Positions 46,880 through 56,429 are shown, numbered from the stretch's first letter. The stretch is DNA of 64,000 nucleotides from Limnanthes douglasii subsp. nivea (GCA_036936605.1 JAUPFV010000001.1:30947900-31011899); one strand, 5' to 3'. Made by a program: numbers and translations. The notes: generated by a model not told the origin, from the sequence alone.

Positions 46880-47300
46880 AGTGTTCCTCGAACTTATCGT
46901 TCCATTAACTCTTCGAATAATAGTTATATATCTGCAACTAGGCCTACGAACTCCAATTTATGCGGCCTTCGCATATAGCCCTTCGAATAATAGTGACTGA
47001 TAACTTTACCAAGTTTTATACTTAGAATTATTTCTTCAAACACTAATTACTTAGATCGATGTACCAAGTCGTGCACTTACCATCAGGCCTTCGAAGTCCA
47101 ACTTATGTGGCCTTCGAATGCAACCCTTCGAACACTAATGACTTAGATAACTTTACCAAGTTTTATATTTGTAGTTAGGCCTTCGAATGCAGCCCTTCGA
47201 ACAATAATCGTGCAGGTTCTCTAATAGAGTTTTATGTTTGTAATAAAGCCACCAGACCTCAAACTGAATGGCCATCGAACTCACATTTATGGGCCATCGA
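46880..47300. repeat. Degenerate repeats with TTCGAA motif
   Basis: Blocks of the form GGCCTTCGAATGCAGCCCTTCGAAC then AATAATG...AACTTTACCAAGTTTTATA recur three times (about 46970-47025, 47090-47175, 47180-47240). Non-coding, between the antisense ORF and pol. Confidence 0.7.
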
Positions 47301-47507
47301 ATAATTTGTAAGGTCTCTGAAATCAATCGGAAAGAGAAAATATTCTAACTCATAACTGAAAATTGCTTCGAGGTACACCTTAATGTAACCCGAAGAATAG
47401 TTTGAAAGTCCCCAAAACATCGTCGCACACTTTTAATGTGACCCAATGGGTAGTTTGATAGTCCCAAAAAATAATTCGAAGATCGGAAATTCAAGACACA
47501 TATTATT

Positions 47508-47820
47508 GTGACTCAAAAAATAGTGTAATTGACAACAATTCGAGGCACATATCAATGTGACTCCAAAAATAGTGAGGGACAACAATTCGAGGCACATGTT
47601 GCTGTGACTCAAAAAATAGTGAGGGACAACAATTCGAGGCACATGTTGCTGTGACTCAAAAAATAGTGTGAGGGACAACAATTCGAGGCACATGTTGCTG
47701 TGACTCAAAAAATAGTGTGAGGGACAACAATTCGAGGCACATGTTATTGTGACTCAAAAAATAGTGAGGGACAACAATTCGAGGCACATGTTATTGTGCC
47801 TCAAAAAATAGTGTGAGGCA
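47508..47820. repeat. 47/49-bp tandem array in E3 3' region, ~6.5 copies
   Basis: Unit starts: 47508, 47557, 47604, 47651, 47700, 47749, 47796. Lengths alternate 49, 47, 47, 49, 49, 47 because of an optional GT in ATAGTG(TG)AGGGAC. Consensus start GTGACTCAAAAAATAGTG and end CAATTCGAGGCACATGTT. A degenerate forerunner lies at 47435-47507. Confidence 0.95.
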
Positions 47821-47852
47821 AAGGAACTTTTGTATTAATGGGATCACCGGAA

Positions 47853-47898
47853 CACCTCATTAAAACCTTCCTGTGCCTAACAGGGTAGGAAAGAGCAT
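47853..47898 (-). promoter_or_regulatory. E3 copy of the conserved 3' motif
   Basis: CACCTCATTAAAACCTTC then CAGGGTAGGAAAGAGCATG on the plus strand, 70-115 bp after the pol stop. It matches E1 1963-2008. Confidence 0.65.
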
Positions 47899-47969
47899 GT
47901 CCTCACCAAAATTTTTCCCGAGGGATACATAGAAAGTAAAAAGAAATACAATGTTTTCTCCGAGCTCTG

Positions 47970-50900
47970 CTAATCGAGGTACAGCTTTAAATGCTCAACA
48001 TTCCAAGGCAAGCGGAGATATCGTCCATTTTTATCTTTCAACCGATAAGTACCTGGTTTGATTCTTTCGGTGACCATATATGGGCCTTCCCAATTAGGGC
48101 CCAGCTTCCCCAAACTCTTGTCCTTGGTGTGTAAGAAGATTTTCCGTAGGACTTTGTCTCCTACCTGAAAATCCCTATGGTTGACTTTGGATGCATATCG
48201 ACTCCGCATAAGAGTTTGATAATGAAGGGAAGTCAGCTGCGCCCGCTGTCTCTTTTCCTCCACCAAATCCAAAGCCAATGCTTTATGCTCGTCATTAGTG
48301 TCTGCGTCATATGTTGCTATTCGATGTGAAGGGAAGAGGATTTCCGAAGGGACCACGGCATCCATTCCATAAACTAAGGAAAAAGGAGACACAGCGGTGG
48401 TTGTTCGTGGGGTCGTTCGATATGCCCATAGCACTTCCTGTAAATAGTCGGGCCATTTCCCCGCCTTACCTTCTAAGTTCTTCCTCAGCCCATCGAGGAT
48501 GGTGCAATTGGTTACTTCCACCTGGCCATTTGCCTGAGGATGAAATGGCGCCGAGAAACATTGTCGTATACCCCTTGATACACAAAAACTCTGAAATTCT
48601 TTATTATCAAACTGTGGTCCATTGTCCGTTGTAATCTGCAATGGCATACCAAAACGACAACAGATATTAGACAAAACAAATTTGATCACATCCTTGGCTT
48701 TCGTTCCTACAAGTGGCTCAGCTTCTACCCACTTAGAAAAATAATCAACGGCTACAATTATCGTCTGTCTGCCCCCAGAGGCCATAGGTAGAGGTCCAAC
48801 CAAGTCAATGCCCCATCTGTCAAAAGGAACTGCCTCGGAGACGCTTTCCATCAATGCTCCTGGTTTGTGGATTACGTTAGCATACCGCTGGCACGTGTCA
48901 CAACGTTTGACCAGGTCTTTTGCATCAGCCGAAATAGTTGGCTAATAATAACCTGCCAAGAATACCTTGCGTATCAAAGCTTTATATCCACAATGAGCAG
49001 ATCTTTCACCGTCGTGCAACTCGGAGAGGATGATTTGTGACTCGGGTCCATTCAAGCACCTCAGTAATGGCCGACTCAGAGATTTCTTATATAAAGACCC
49101 GTCCAGCAAAATGTAACCATTAGACTTAAATCTAACTTTTCTGGCTTCATATTTGTCGGTGGGCAAAACATCATGAGCCAAAAAATCAATGAGGACTGTT
49201 CTCCAGTCAGATGTGATCGTATGATTTTCCTCGGAGACGTTCATCACATGGTCTTTATCGATTGAGATCGACGGGCATGTCTGGACCAAAACCCAGGGAT
49301 AACCTTCTGTCCGCGAAGCAGAAGCAAGAGAATCCGGGACGACATTCAATTCCCGTCGGACATGTTCGAATTTGACGTCCTCAAAACCCGAAGCCAAATC
49401 TTTCACCAGCTTCAAGTACTGTATCAGTGTTTCCTTTCTTGCCTCGGACTCCCCCGAAACCCGATTTATTACCAACTGAGAGTCACTGACCAATTTTATC
49501 CGTCGAGCCCCGCATATCTGGGCTAAACGTAGGCCGGCTAAAGCTGCTTCATACTCAGCCTCATTATTAGTAGCTTTGAAACCGAAACGGATGGCTTGGA
49601 ACATAGCGACCCCTTGCGGGGATATCAACTGAACACCTGCCCCGCAGCCTGAGACGTTCGACCCCCCATCCGTTCGTATTACCCACTCTTCTTCACCAAC
49701 TATGTCAGATACCTCCTGTTCGTCCCTGTCAGAATGGAATTCAACCAGAAAATCTGCTAAAACCTGTGCCTTTATCGCTGTGCGAGGCTCAAATGTTATG
49801 TCAAAGTCTCCCAGCTCTACGGACCACTTAGTCATCCTGCCAGAGATGTCTGGTCTTTGTAATAGGCTCTTCAAGGGAAACGTTGTGCGAACCACAATTG
49901 GATGGGCTTGAAAGTAGGGCCTCATTTTTCGCGCCGCTGTGACTAATGCCAAAGCCACCTTCTCCAAAGTAAGATACCTCTTCTCGGCGTCCAGCAAACT
50001 CTTGCTGACATAATAAATTGGCCTTAGGAGAGAATCAGCTTCTCGGAGGAGAACAGCACTGACAGCATACGTGGATACTGCTACATAAACAATCAACGTC
50101 TCTCCCACTAAGGGTTTAGATAAAACTTCCGGAGAGGTTAGATACTCCTGAATTTGACGAAATGCCGTCGAACATTCTTCGGTCTAACAAAATTGTTTGG
50201 CATTCCGCAATACTTTAAAGAATGGGGCACACTTGTCCGATGAGCGGGCAATGAATCGATTTAAGGCAGCCAACCTCCCTGTCAGGATTTGTACCTCTTT
50301 AATGTTTCGAGGAGGGCTCATGGTGATCAACGCTCTTAACTGTTCTGGGTCCGCCTCAATGCCTCTTTCACTGATCATGTAGCCAAGGAATTTACCCGAT
50401 CGTACTCCAAAAATACACTTTTCTGGATTGAGCTTGAGGTTTACCCTTCGCAAGTTGTGGAATGTCTCTGTGAGGTCAGCGAAATGGTCGTCGTCTTTCT
50501 CACTCTTCACCAACATATCGTCGATATAAGCTTCCATATTCCTCCCAATTTGCTCCTCGAAAGTTTTGTTAACCAGGCGCTGATAAGTTGCCCCCGCATT
50601 TTTTAACCCGAACGGCATGACCTTGTAACAGTATAGACCCCGCCCGGTAATAAAAGAAGTGCTCTCCTCATCGTTAGCAGCCAACCGGATTTGATTGTAG
50701 CCCGAGTAAGCATCCATAAAAGATAACAACCGATTCCCGGAGGTTGAGTCTACTAACTGATCAATGCACGGGACTGGATGAATCCTTAGGACAAGCGCGG
50801 TTTAAATCTGTAAAGTCGATACACATTCTCCACTTGCCGTTCTTCTTCCTCACCAACACCGGATTTGATGCCCATAGGGGATAACGTGCCTCACGAATAT

Positions 50901-51256
50901 GACCAATGCTTAAAAGTCGTTCGACCTCCAACAAAATCGCTGAAGCCTTTTTCCGGGGAGACAGGCCTCCTTTTTTGGACTATTGGTCGGACCTCCGATC
51001 GCAAGGCAAGCTGGTGACATATAACCTCCGTCGGCACCCCAGTGACATCCTGCGCACACCAAGCGAACATATCGAGTTTATCAGATAGAAAAGCAATTAA
51101 CTTCCCTTTGAATTCGGTGGAGAGATGGACTCCTATTCTCAGAACTTTGCCAGCCACGAACTCATGTGTCGCAGAATCCTCCTCTGGGACCTGAAATCCG
51201 GGGGCCTCCCTCGGATCATCACAAGGAATGACCTCGGAGGGTAGCCCCTTTAACTG
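47970..51256 (-). pseudogene. E3 pol (RT - two RNase H - integrase), nearly intact but broken
   Basis: The frame continues directly from gag-protease after the stop at 51257-51259. RT: DDPREAPG, FAWCAQDVTGVP, FMDAYSGYNQI, and an intact active site AYIDDML (about 50515-50535). First RNase H (50108-49760): YVAVSTYAVSAVL has lost the first catalytic Asp, as known in Tat. Second RNase H: RTDGGSN, NEAEYEAAL, VSDSQL, PDSLA (D-E-D-D present). Integrase: LHDGERSAHC, CDTCQRY, then DLVGPLP, TDNGPQFDN and HPQANGQVEV (D-D-E), ending WNVEHLKLYLD. Damage: an extra A in GGAAAAAGG (50948-50952), an indel near 50775-50790, and TAG stops at 50184 and 48942, both where W (TGG) is expected. Confidence 0.93.
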
Positions 51257-51259
51257 CTA
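51251..51259 (-). promoter_or_regulatory. E3 gag-pro/pol stop in readthrough context: TAG CAG TTA
   Basis: The gag-protease frame ends SDSA-TAG, and the next codons CAG TTA AAG continue pol in the same frame with no further stop for over 100 codons. CAGTTA fits CARYYA, the 3' context of the tobamovirus leaky UAG. E1 has TAA CAG TTA at the equivalent place. Confidence 0.75.
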
Positions 51260-53725
51260 TGCTGAGTCAGAGGGCCCCCCTCGAACTCCCTTGGAGGACA
51301 GGGCGATTTGGTAGCATTCTCGTGCCATCTTCTGGCTGCTTCTGACCGTACCAATATTGTTCCCGATAACGTACTTTAGACATTGATGCACCGTGGAGAT
51401 GACGCCGTGCATCCGAGACAACCAAGAGCGTCCCAGGATAGCATTATATGAGGTGGGTGCGTCAACCACGATGAAGAGTACCTCCACTTCTTTTTTGAAT
51501 GGTCCGCGACCCAACTCCACCATACATTGGAACTCTCCTACGACAATCGCTGTGGCTCCAGTGAAGCCCACTATCGTTCTATCAGATCTTCGGATGACCG
51601 GTGGGTCGGAAATGCGGCGATAGGTGCTCATAAACAGGATATTCGCAGAGCTTCCTGTGTCGATGAGTATTTTTTGAATCTGATCCCCGGCAATGCCCGC
51701 CGCGATCACCACAGCGTCCTCATGAGGGCCTGCAATATTACGCATGTCGTCATCATCAAAACAAATAATAGGAGAAGGTGATCGATGCATTTGTGCGGAG
51801 ACTCCAGCTTCGATCTGGGTGGTCAAATTCACCATGTGCCTTTTGCGAGAGCTATTCGAATTCCCGACGATAGTGTCTCCGCCAAAGATTGCTAAGGACT
51901 CAAAAAATGCACAGAGACTATCCACCTTCCCCCTTGGAATTTCTTCTTCGATCAAGTTTACATTGTTCCTCCCGACTTTCGGGTCCAAATACTCTTGCTC
52001 GATGTCAAAATCATCAACCCCTTCGGAGATTACCATGGTTGTGTCAGTGTTCTTCGAGACAGCTTTTACCACGGCGTTCTTCTGGGAATGTTTCTTGACA
52101 TACTCCAACAACATTCCATTTTCAATGAGAGCCTGCACCTCTTTCTTCAAGGCTATACAATCCTTGGTGTCGTGGCCCACATCCTCGTGATACTTGCAAT
52201 ATTTATTAACGCTTCTGCTCTCCCTTGGTGTTTGTATGGGAAAAGGCTTCTTGAACGTGACCGAAGATTTAGCTTTATCAAATATTGTAGCGACGTTTTC
52301 TGTTAACTCCGCATAGTAGTCGGGCCGAGTCCATTTGTTTGACATGTATCTCCCCCCTTGATTATGGTTTGGTTGATTGCCATAGTATTGCGGGTTTGAT
52401 TTTTGACTTGGAGGATACTGTCCCGTGCTCTTAGCTTGAACAGTTGATCGGGGACCCTGAGAGCTTGGCTCAGCCCTCTGAAATTGATTATGGTCCAATT
52501 GCTCTCCGGAACCCTTCTCTGAGGCTTGGGTTTCTTCTACCAAGATTCTCTTCTCTACTTGATCTAGCAATGCTCCGAAGGTCATTGCCTGACTTTCTGC
52601 CACCGTGTCTTTCAACAACCCGGGGAGCAAACCCATCCTGAACGCTGCAAGCGCTACTGAATCCTTGCAGTATTCCATATCTGTTTTGGTCTTGACAAAG
52701 CGGTTGGTATAGTTTTTTAAGCTCTCCCCCACTTTTTGCCGACAGTAGATTATGGTGTCTCCGTTGGCTCGAAATTTCTTACTCCCTACGAAATGTTGTC
52801 TAAAAATATTCCAAAACATGTCAAAATTCTTGATAGAGCCCTGAGGTAGCCTGTTGTACCATTTGGATGCCACTCCTTTGAAGGTTTGAGAGAATGCTCT
52901 GCACAACAGCTTATCATCGTCGTCGAAGTTTATCATAAAGTTCTTAAACTGCTCGATGTGGTTGTCCGGATCCTGAGTCCCGTCGAACTTTTCAAGCTTC
53001 GAAATATCAAAATGCTTTGGGAGATTTCCCACTAAGATCTCCGACGATAGAGGAGAGGCTCTCCAGTTGTGCCCTGTACGATAAATGTTAGACCTCAGAT
53101 TATCGTTATTCGAAAAGTACAGACCTTCCTCGGAGGGCAAAGTGTACTGCTGCTGCCATTCTGAATTTCGAAGGCCCATGTCCTCCTTCCCAAGGCACTT
53201 TGACTTCTCATGAGAGCGATCACCAACTTGGTCATGGCGACTCTTTTCCCGCGAAGATTTCCTCTCTGAACTCCTTCCCCTTCGGGCGCTAGTTTGCCTC
53301 TGGTCACGCTTTTTCCTTCTATGATATCTCCAAGGGGATGATTCAGATGTACTATATCGCGAGTAATCGCTTGAAGTAGCCGAGTCTGAACGATATCTTT
53401 CTCTTCTCCTCGGAGACCGTCGCTCACGCCTCCGATGCTTGTCACCTCTCCTCTTGGGTCGAATTTCAACCTCGCGTTCCTCCTTTTGTTCGACGGGCTC
53501 TCTCCTTATCTCCGATCGAACATTTCCTTGCACCGCTTCCTTCTCCGCTTTCAACCTTTCGATCTCCAGCAATAGTTCATTCCTCTGAGCCAAAAGAGCA
53601 GAGTCATCAAAAACGTTTTCAACTCGCCGACCTCCTTCTCCTTCGGACTCCAAGTCATTTCGAAAGTCATCCGCCTCCAAGTTTTCCACACAGCGATCAA
53701 CCAAATCGTCCCCCGAGCCTTCCAT
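51257..53725 (-). CDS. E3 gag-aspartic protease polyprotein (822 aa, open)
   Basis: Gag forms the particle and binds element RNA; the protease matures the polyprotein. The frame is open back through the primer site, but the first ATG is at 53725 (MEGSGDDLVDR). Order: acidic N-terminus; coiled-coil-like LLLEIERLKAEKEAV; Arg/Ser-rich segment (RRRERRSPRRRERYRS, about residues 90-180); gag core with FDGTQDPDNHIEQFKNFMIN and WYNRLPQGSIKNFDMFW (about 245-400); zinc-knuckle variant CKYHEDVGHDTKDC (C-x2-H-x4-H-x4-C); DDDMRNIAGPHEDA; protease active site ILIDTGSSANILF (about residue 690); tail YNAILGRSWL and ARECYQIAL. No stop or frameshift. Pol would be reached only by reading through the terminal UAG. 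Confidence 0.94.
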   Translation of the reverse strand: MEGSGDDLVDRCVENLEADDFRNDLESEGEGGRRVENVFDDSALLAQRNELLLEIERLKAEKEAVQGNVRSEIRREPVEQKEEREVEIRPKRRGDKHRRRERRSPRRRERYRSDSATSSDYSRYSTSESSPWRYHRRKKRDQRQTSARRGRSSERKSSREKSRHDQVGDRSHEKSKCLGKEDMGLRNSEWQQQYTLPSEEGLYFSNNDNLRSNIYRTGHNWRASPLSSEILVGNLPKHFDISKLEKFDGTQDPDNHIEQFKNFMINFDDDDKLLCRAFSQTFKGVASKWYNRLPQGSIKNFDMFWNIFRQHFVGSKKFRANGDTIIYCRQKVGESLKNYTNRFVKTKTDMEYCKDSVALAAFRMGLLPGLLKDTVAESQAMTFGALLDQVEKRILVEETQASEKGSGEQLDHNQFQRAEPSSQGPRSTVQAKSTGQYPPSQKSNPQYYGNQPNHNQGGRYMSNKWTRPDYYAELTENVATIFDKAKSSVTFKKPFPIQTPRESRSVNKYCKYHEDVGHDTKDCIALKKEVQALIENGMLLEYVKKHSQKNAVVKAVSKNTDTTMVISEGVDDFDIEQEYLDPKVGRNNVNLIEEEIPRGKVDSLCAFFESLAIFGGDTIVGNSNSSRKRHMVNLTTQIEAGVSAQMHRSPSPIICFDDDDMRNIAGPHEDAVVIAAGIAGDQIQKILIDTGSSANILFMSTYRRISDPPVIRRSDRTIVGFTGATAIVVGEFQCMVELGRGPFKKEVEVLFIVVDAPTSYNAILGRSWLSRMHGVISTVHQCLKYVIGNNIGTVRSSQKMARECYQIALSSKGVRGGPSDSA

Positions 53726-53784
53726 GGTTCTCCTCAGAACAGGAATTATTTCTAGGAAGCGATTATCGTCAGAGCGATTCTCGG

Positions 53785-53803
53785 TTCCCACAGACGGCGC
53801 CAC
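53785..53803 (-). other. E3 primer-binding site
   Basis: One base (G) after the 5' LTR the element strand reads TGGCGCCGTCTGTGGGAAC. The first nine bases fit the tRNA-Asp 3' end as I recall it. The match fades after that. Confidence 0.75.
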
Positions 53804-54206
53804 TGAAGAGTGAAAAGATTGTCCGAGGGTGATTTAGTTATGTGTGGATTTGGTGATAGAGGATGTAGTGTTAAAGGAATACTTGAATATTAGATTTAGA
53901 GAGAGAAAATGCTAAAAAGGTAGAGAGAGAAAGTTGTACTATTCATCTTGAAATTCGTGAAGCGTGTGTGGTCCTTTTATAGTACAATTGCGGGCCCCAC
54001 ACGCTTCAATTCGGTTTAATTACATCTCTTGGTCCCTGCTCTAAGGTTCCTTCCTATTTTGGCTATATCTTTGCAATTAACGCATTTTAGTCCCTACACA
54101 TTTATTTCTACGCATTTTGGCCCTTACACATTTATTTCTATGCATTTTGACCCTTATACATTTATTTCTATGCATTTTGACCCTTGTCTTTTATTCTCCC
54201 TCATCA
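53804..54206 (-). repeat. E3 5' LTR (403 bp)
   Basis: Same termini, TATA-in-inverted-repeat (53958-54008) and 30-bp array (54081-54190) as the 3' LTR. Two substitutions between the LTRs. Confidence 0.97.
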
Positions 54207-54211
54207 GTGAT
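54207..54211. repeat. E3 target-site duplication, right (GTGAT)
   Basis: Matches 42539-42543. Confidence 0.95.
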
Positions 54212-54988
54212 GACTATACCTAAAGAGTTACAAATGATTATACTTATTTGGAAAGGTTTATCATTCCTATCACTAGATAAATATTTCTCGAACAAAACAT
54301 AATTTTCATAATATATTAAATTCTCTTTTACATACATCTCTCTCACTATAAACAAAATTTGTCAAATTTGAATTCAAATTTTTTGTTGCTTGTATTTGGA
54401 TTTATAAATTTTTATATCCTGAAAAATGTTACTGCAAAGATAAAAGAATAAAATGATCATAATAATTCTTTTAGAAAACGTAACCTTAGTTGTTTCAAGT
54501 TTCATCATTGTTTTGAGTGAAGTTATGTAGACTTCCGACAACATTTATCTTCACCTCCAACTGTAAATTGTTATTTTCTCAATATATTTTTCAATAATAA
54601 AAAATAATTAGTATCATAGCATCGGAAACAACCGTAGCTACCATCAAACTTATGAATCAATACCTTATTCAATTAACCGTTTCAATTATTCGAATTTTAA
54701 CCGATAGTAAAATAAAATAAAATTATTATAGATAATTACCCTTAAACTTTTGCTATATTTTTTTTATTTAAACCTATAAAATAGTACACCAAACATAACG
54801 GAGAACTAAGGAAATCATACGAAAAAATACATACGAAAAAATACAAAAAGAAGAAAATAATCGGGAACATATCTTTTATATATCTTTTATGGGTTGGAAT
54901 CCTATTGCTGTAGATGGGATTAATTACAGTAATTAATTAGAATCGAATTATGATTATTTCTTCCAACTTTCATAGTAATATACTAATA
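54212..54988. other. AT-rich non-coding DNA
   Basis: No gene seen. It would join 41700-42538 in the empty site before E3 insertion. Confidence 0.4.
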
Positions 54989-54990
54989 TA

Positions 54991-55204
54991 CTTCCTCCGT
55001 TTTAAAATACTTGTTTTTCTAGGAAATTGTTTTGTCTCAAAATACTTGTCGTTTTAGAATTTCAATACAAAATTTATTATTTTTTATTGATTTTCACCAA
55101 TTGGGTGGTTTTCTTTTTACTTTTTATAAAAACGAGAAGTAATTATTACATTTCTTAATACTCGTGCATAACCTTAAAACGAAAAATAAATAGGATTGAG
55201 GGAG
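54991..55204. mobile_element. Stowaway-like MITE (~214 bp)
   Basis: The left end CTTCCTCCGTTTTAAAATAC and the reverse complement of the right end CTCCCTCAATCCTATTT resemble the Stowaway terminus CTCCCTCCGT, with TA on both sides (54989-54990 and 55205-55206). AT-rich interior with no ORF, as expected for a Tc1/mariner-derived MITE. The ends have drifted, so it is not recent. Confidence 0.75.
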
Positions 55205-55401
55205 TACAATAGTTTTACAAAGATTTAAGCTAGAGTAGTATATAAAAATGATTAAAGGAAGCTAAAGAGTGATTGGCCAACCAAGTTTTGTCTTTTGGTC
55301 TGAACTCTTCCATCTCATGTGATGTGATGCTTCGCTATCCGGCTACTAGTTTCCAACACAGTCAGGCTCCAATTCTGCTGTCACTCGTGTGCATGTACCA
55401 T

Positions 55402-55442
55402 TACTACTATTACTATTACTACTACTACGTCTACGTCTATTA
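55402..55442. repeat. Trinucleotide-rich tract (ACT/TAC)
   Basis: ATTACTACTATTACTATTAC followed by TACTACTACGTCTACGTC; imperfect. Confidence 0.8.
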
Positions 55443-56347
55443 TTAATACACCAACACAAGAAAACAAAACAAACTTCAATGGTGGTAGGAGACAAGGATA
55501 TCTAATTTCGCACTGTCAAATTTACTTTCGTCTATCTATCGATATACTATGCAATACAACCTATAACTAATTTTGAGCCTTATCTAATAGTAACTTGTTA
55601 TGCTTTCATACCACAAAATTCTAATCCATAGCGCATATCGTGTAGTAATTGAAAACAGCTGTTGATATCTTTTTTGGTCGACAACTAATTACGGGAATCA
55701 AAGGACATACAATACAGCTGTGTGCTTAGTGAAGCCAAAGAAAGGTATGAAGGACACAAGTTTTCCCAGCTCTAAATGAAGGAGCAACAGGACATGGCTT
55801 GGCTTAGGTGCAAAGGAAACCACCTTTTGTTGAGTTGGTTTTGTCTATTTAGGTATACTCAAGTCAAGAGTGTGCATCATAAATCAACGTATCTATTTTA
55901 TTTTTCATGTTCGAAATAGTGTTTTCACAACTGCATAATAGAATGAATACTTTTAGGCCTTCTCTTATTACAGGTTTTCTGGGAGATCTGGTTTAGATCC
56001 GGGGATCTTTATTTATTTACAAATATAACGTGAAACTTTATGATATAATTTTTTTTAAATAATTCTATCGTTTTTTTACTATTCATCTTATTCGCTCCGT
56101 CTCTTTCACCCGATTTTTACAACATTATATTACAATTCTAGATGCACTAACTCTTTTAATAAACAATTAACATATAATAATAATAAATATTACTTTTGTA
56201 TGATTATTTATTTTAAATTAGGTTTTGAATTTAATGTTTAACTTTTATTTACAATAATTTATTGTAATTTTTTTTTGTTAATTGTATTTTTATTTATTTT
56301 GAATGTGTATTTTTAAATTTTAGTTGTTTTTTAAAAAATATATTTAA

Positions 56348-56351
<4 letters not shown>

Positions 56352-56428
<77 letters not shown>
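56352..56428. repeat. (AT)n microsatellite, about 38 units
   Basis: An uninterrupted run of alternating A and T of about 77 bp. Confidence 0.97.

Positions 56429-56429
<1 letters not shown>

Larger units (their letters stand above)
42544..54206 (-). mobile_element. E3: structurally complete Ty3/Gypsy Tat-type retrotransposon, 11663 bp
   Basis: Two 403-bp LTRs (42544-42946 and 53804-54206) differ at two positions. The perfect 5-bp duplication GTGAT flanks the element (42539-42543 and 54207-54211). On the minus strand the order is 5' LTR, primer site, gag-protease, leaky-context stop, RT, decayed first RNase H, second (active-type) RNase H, integrase, tandem-repeat region, antisense ORF, purine tract, 3' LTR. 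Two RNase H domains and an antisense ORF are Tat-lineage traits. Its GC is visibly higher than the AT-rich flanks. Pol has two frameshifts and two nonsense codons, so this copy cannot make Pol on its own. Two LTR differences in 403 bp imply a young insertion, on the order of 0.2 million years if a commonly used plant rate of 1.3e-8 per site per year applied. Confidence 0.96.

Noticed and set aside
47433..47708. ORF of repeated HVPRIVV-type peptides
   Set aside because: Product of translating the tandem array; multiple-of-three register is lost at 47/49-bp unit changes.
47508..47820. CRISPR-like array
   Set aside because: Head-to-tail repeats without unique spacers, in a plant retrotransposon; a plain tandem repeat.
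53726..53803. Gag starting at the primer-binding site (GTG)
   Set aside because: The frame is open there, but plant translation would use the ATG at 53725; openness through the primer site is probably chance.
56352..56428. (AT)n tract as origin or matrix attachment site
   Set aside because: A simple microsatellite is sufficient explanation.
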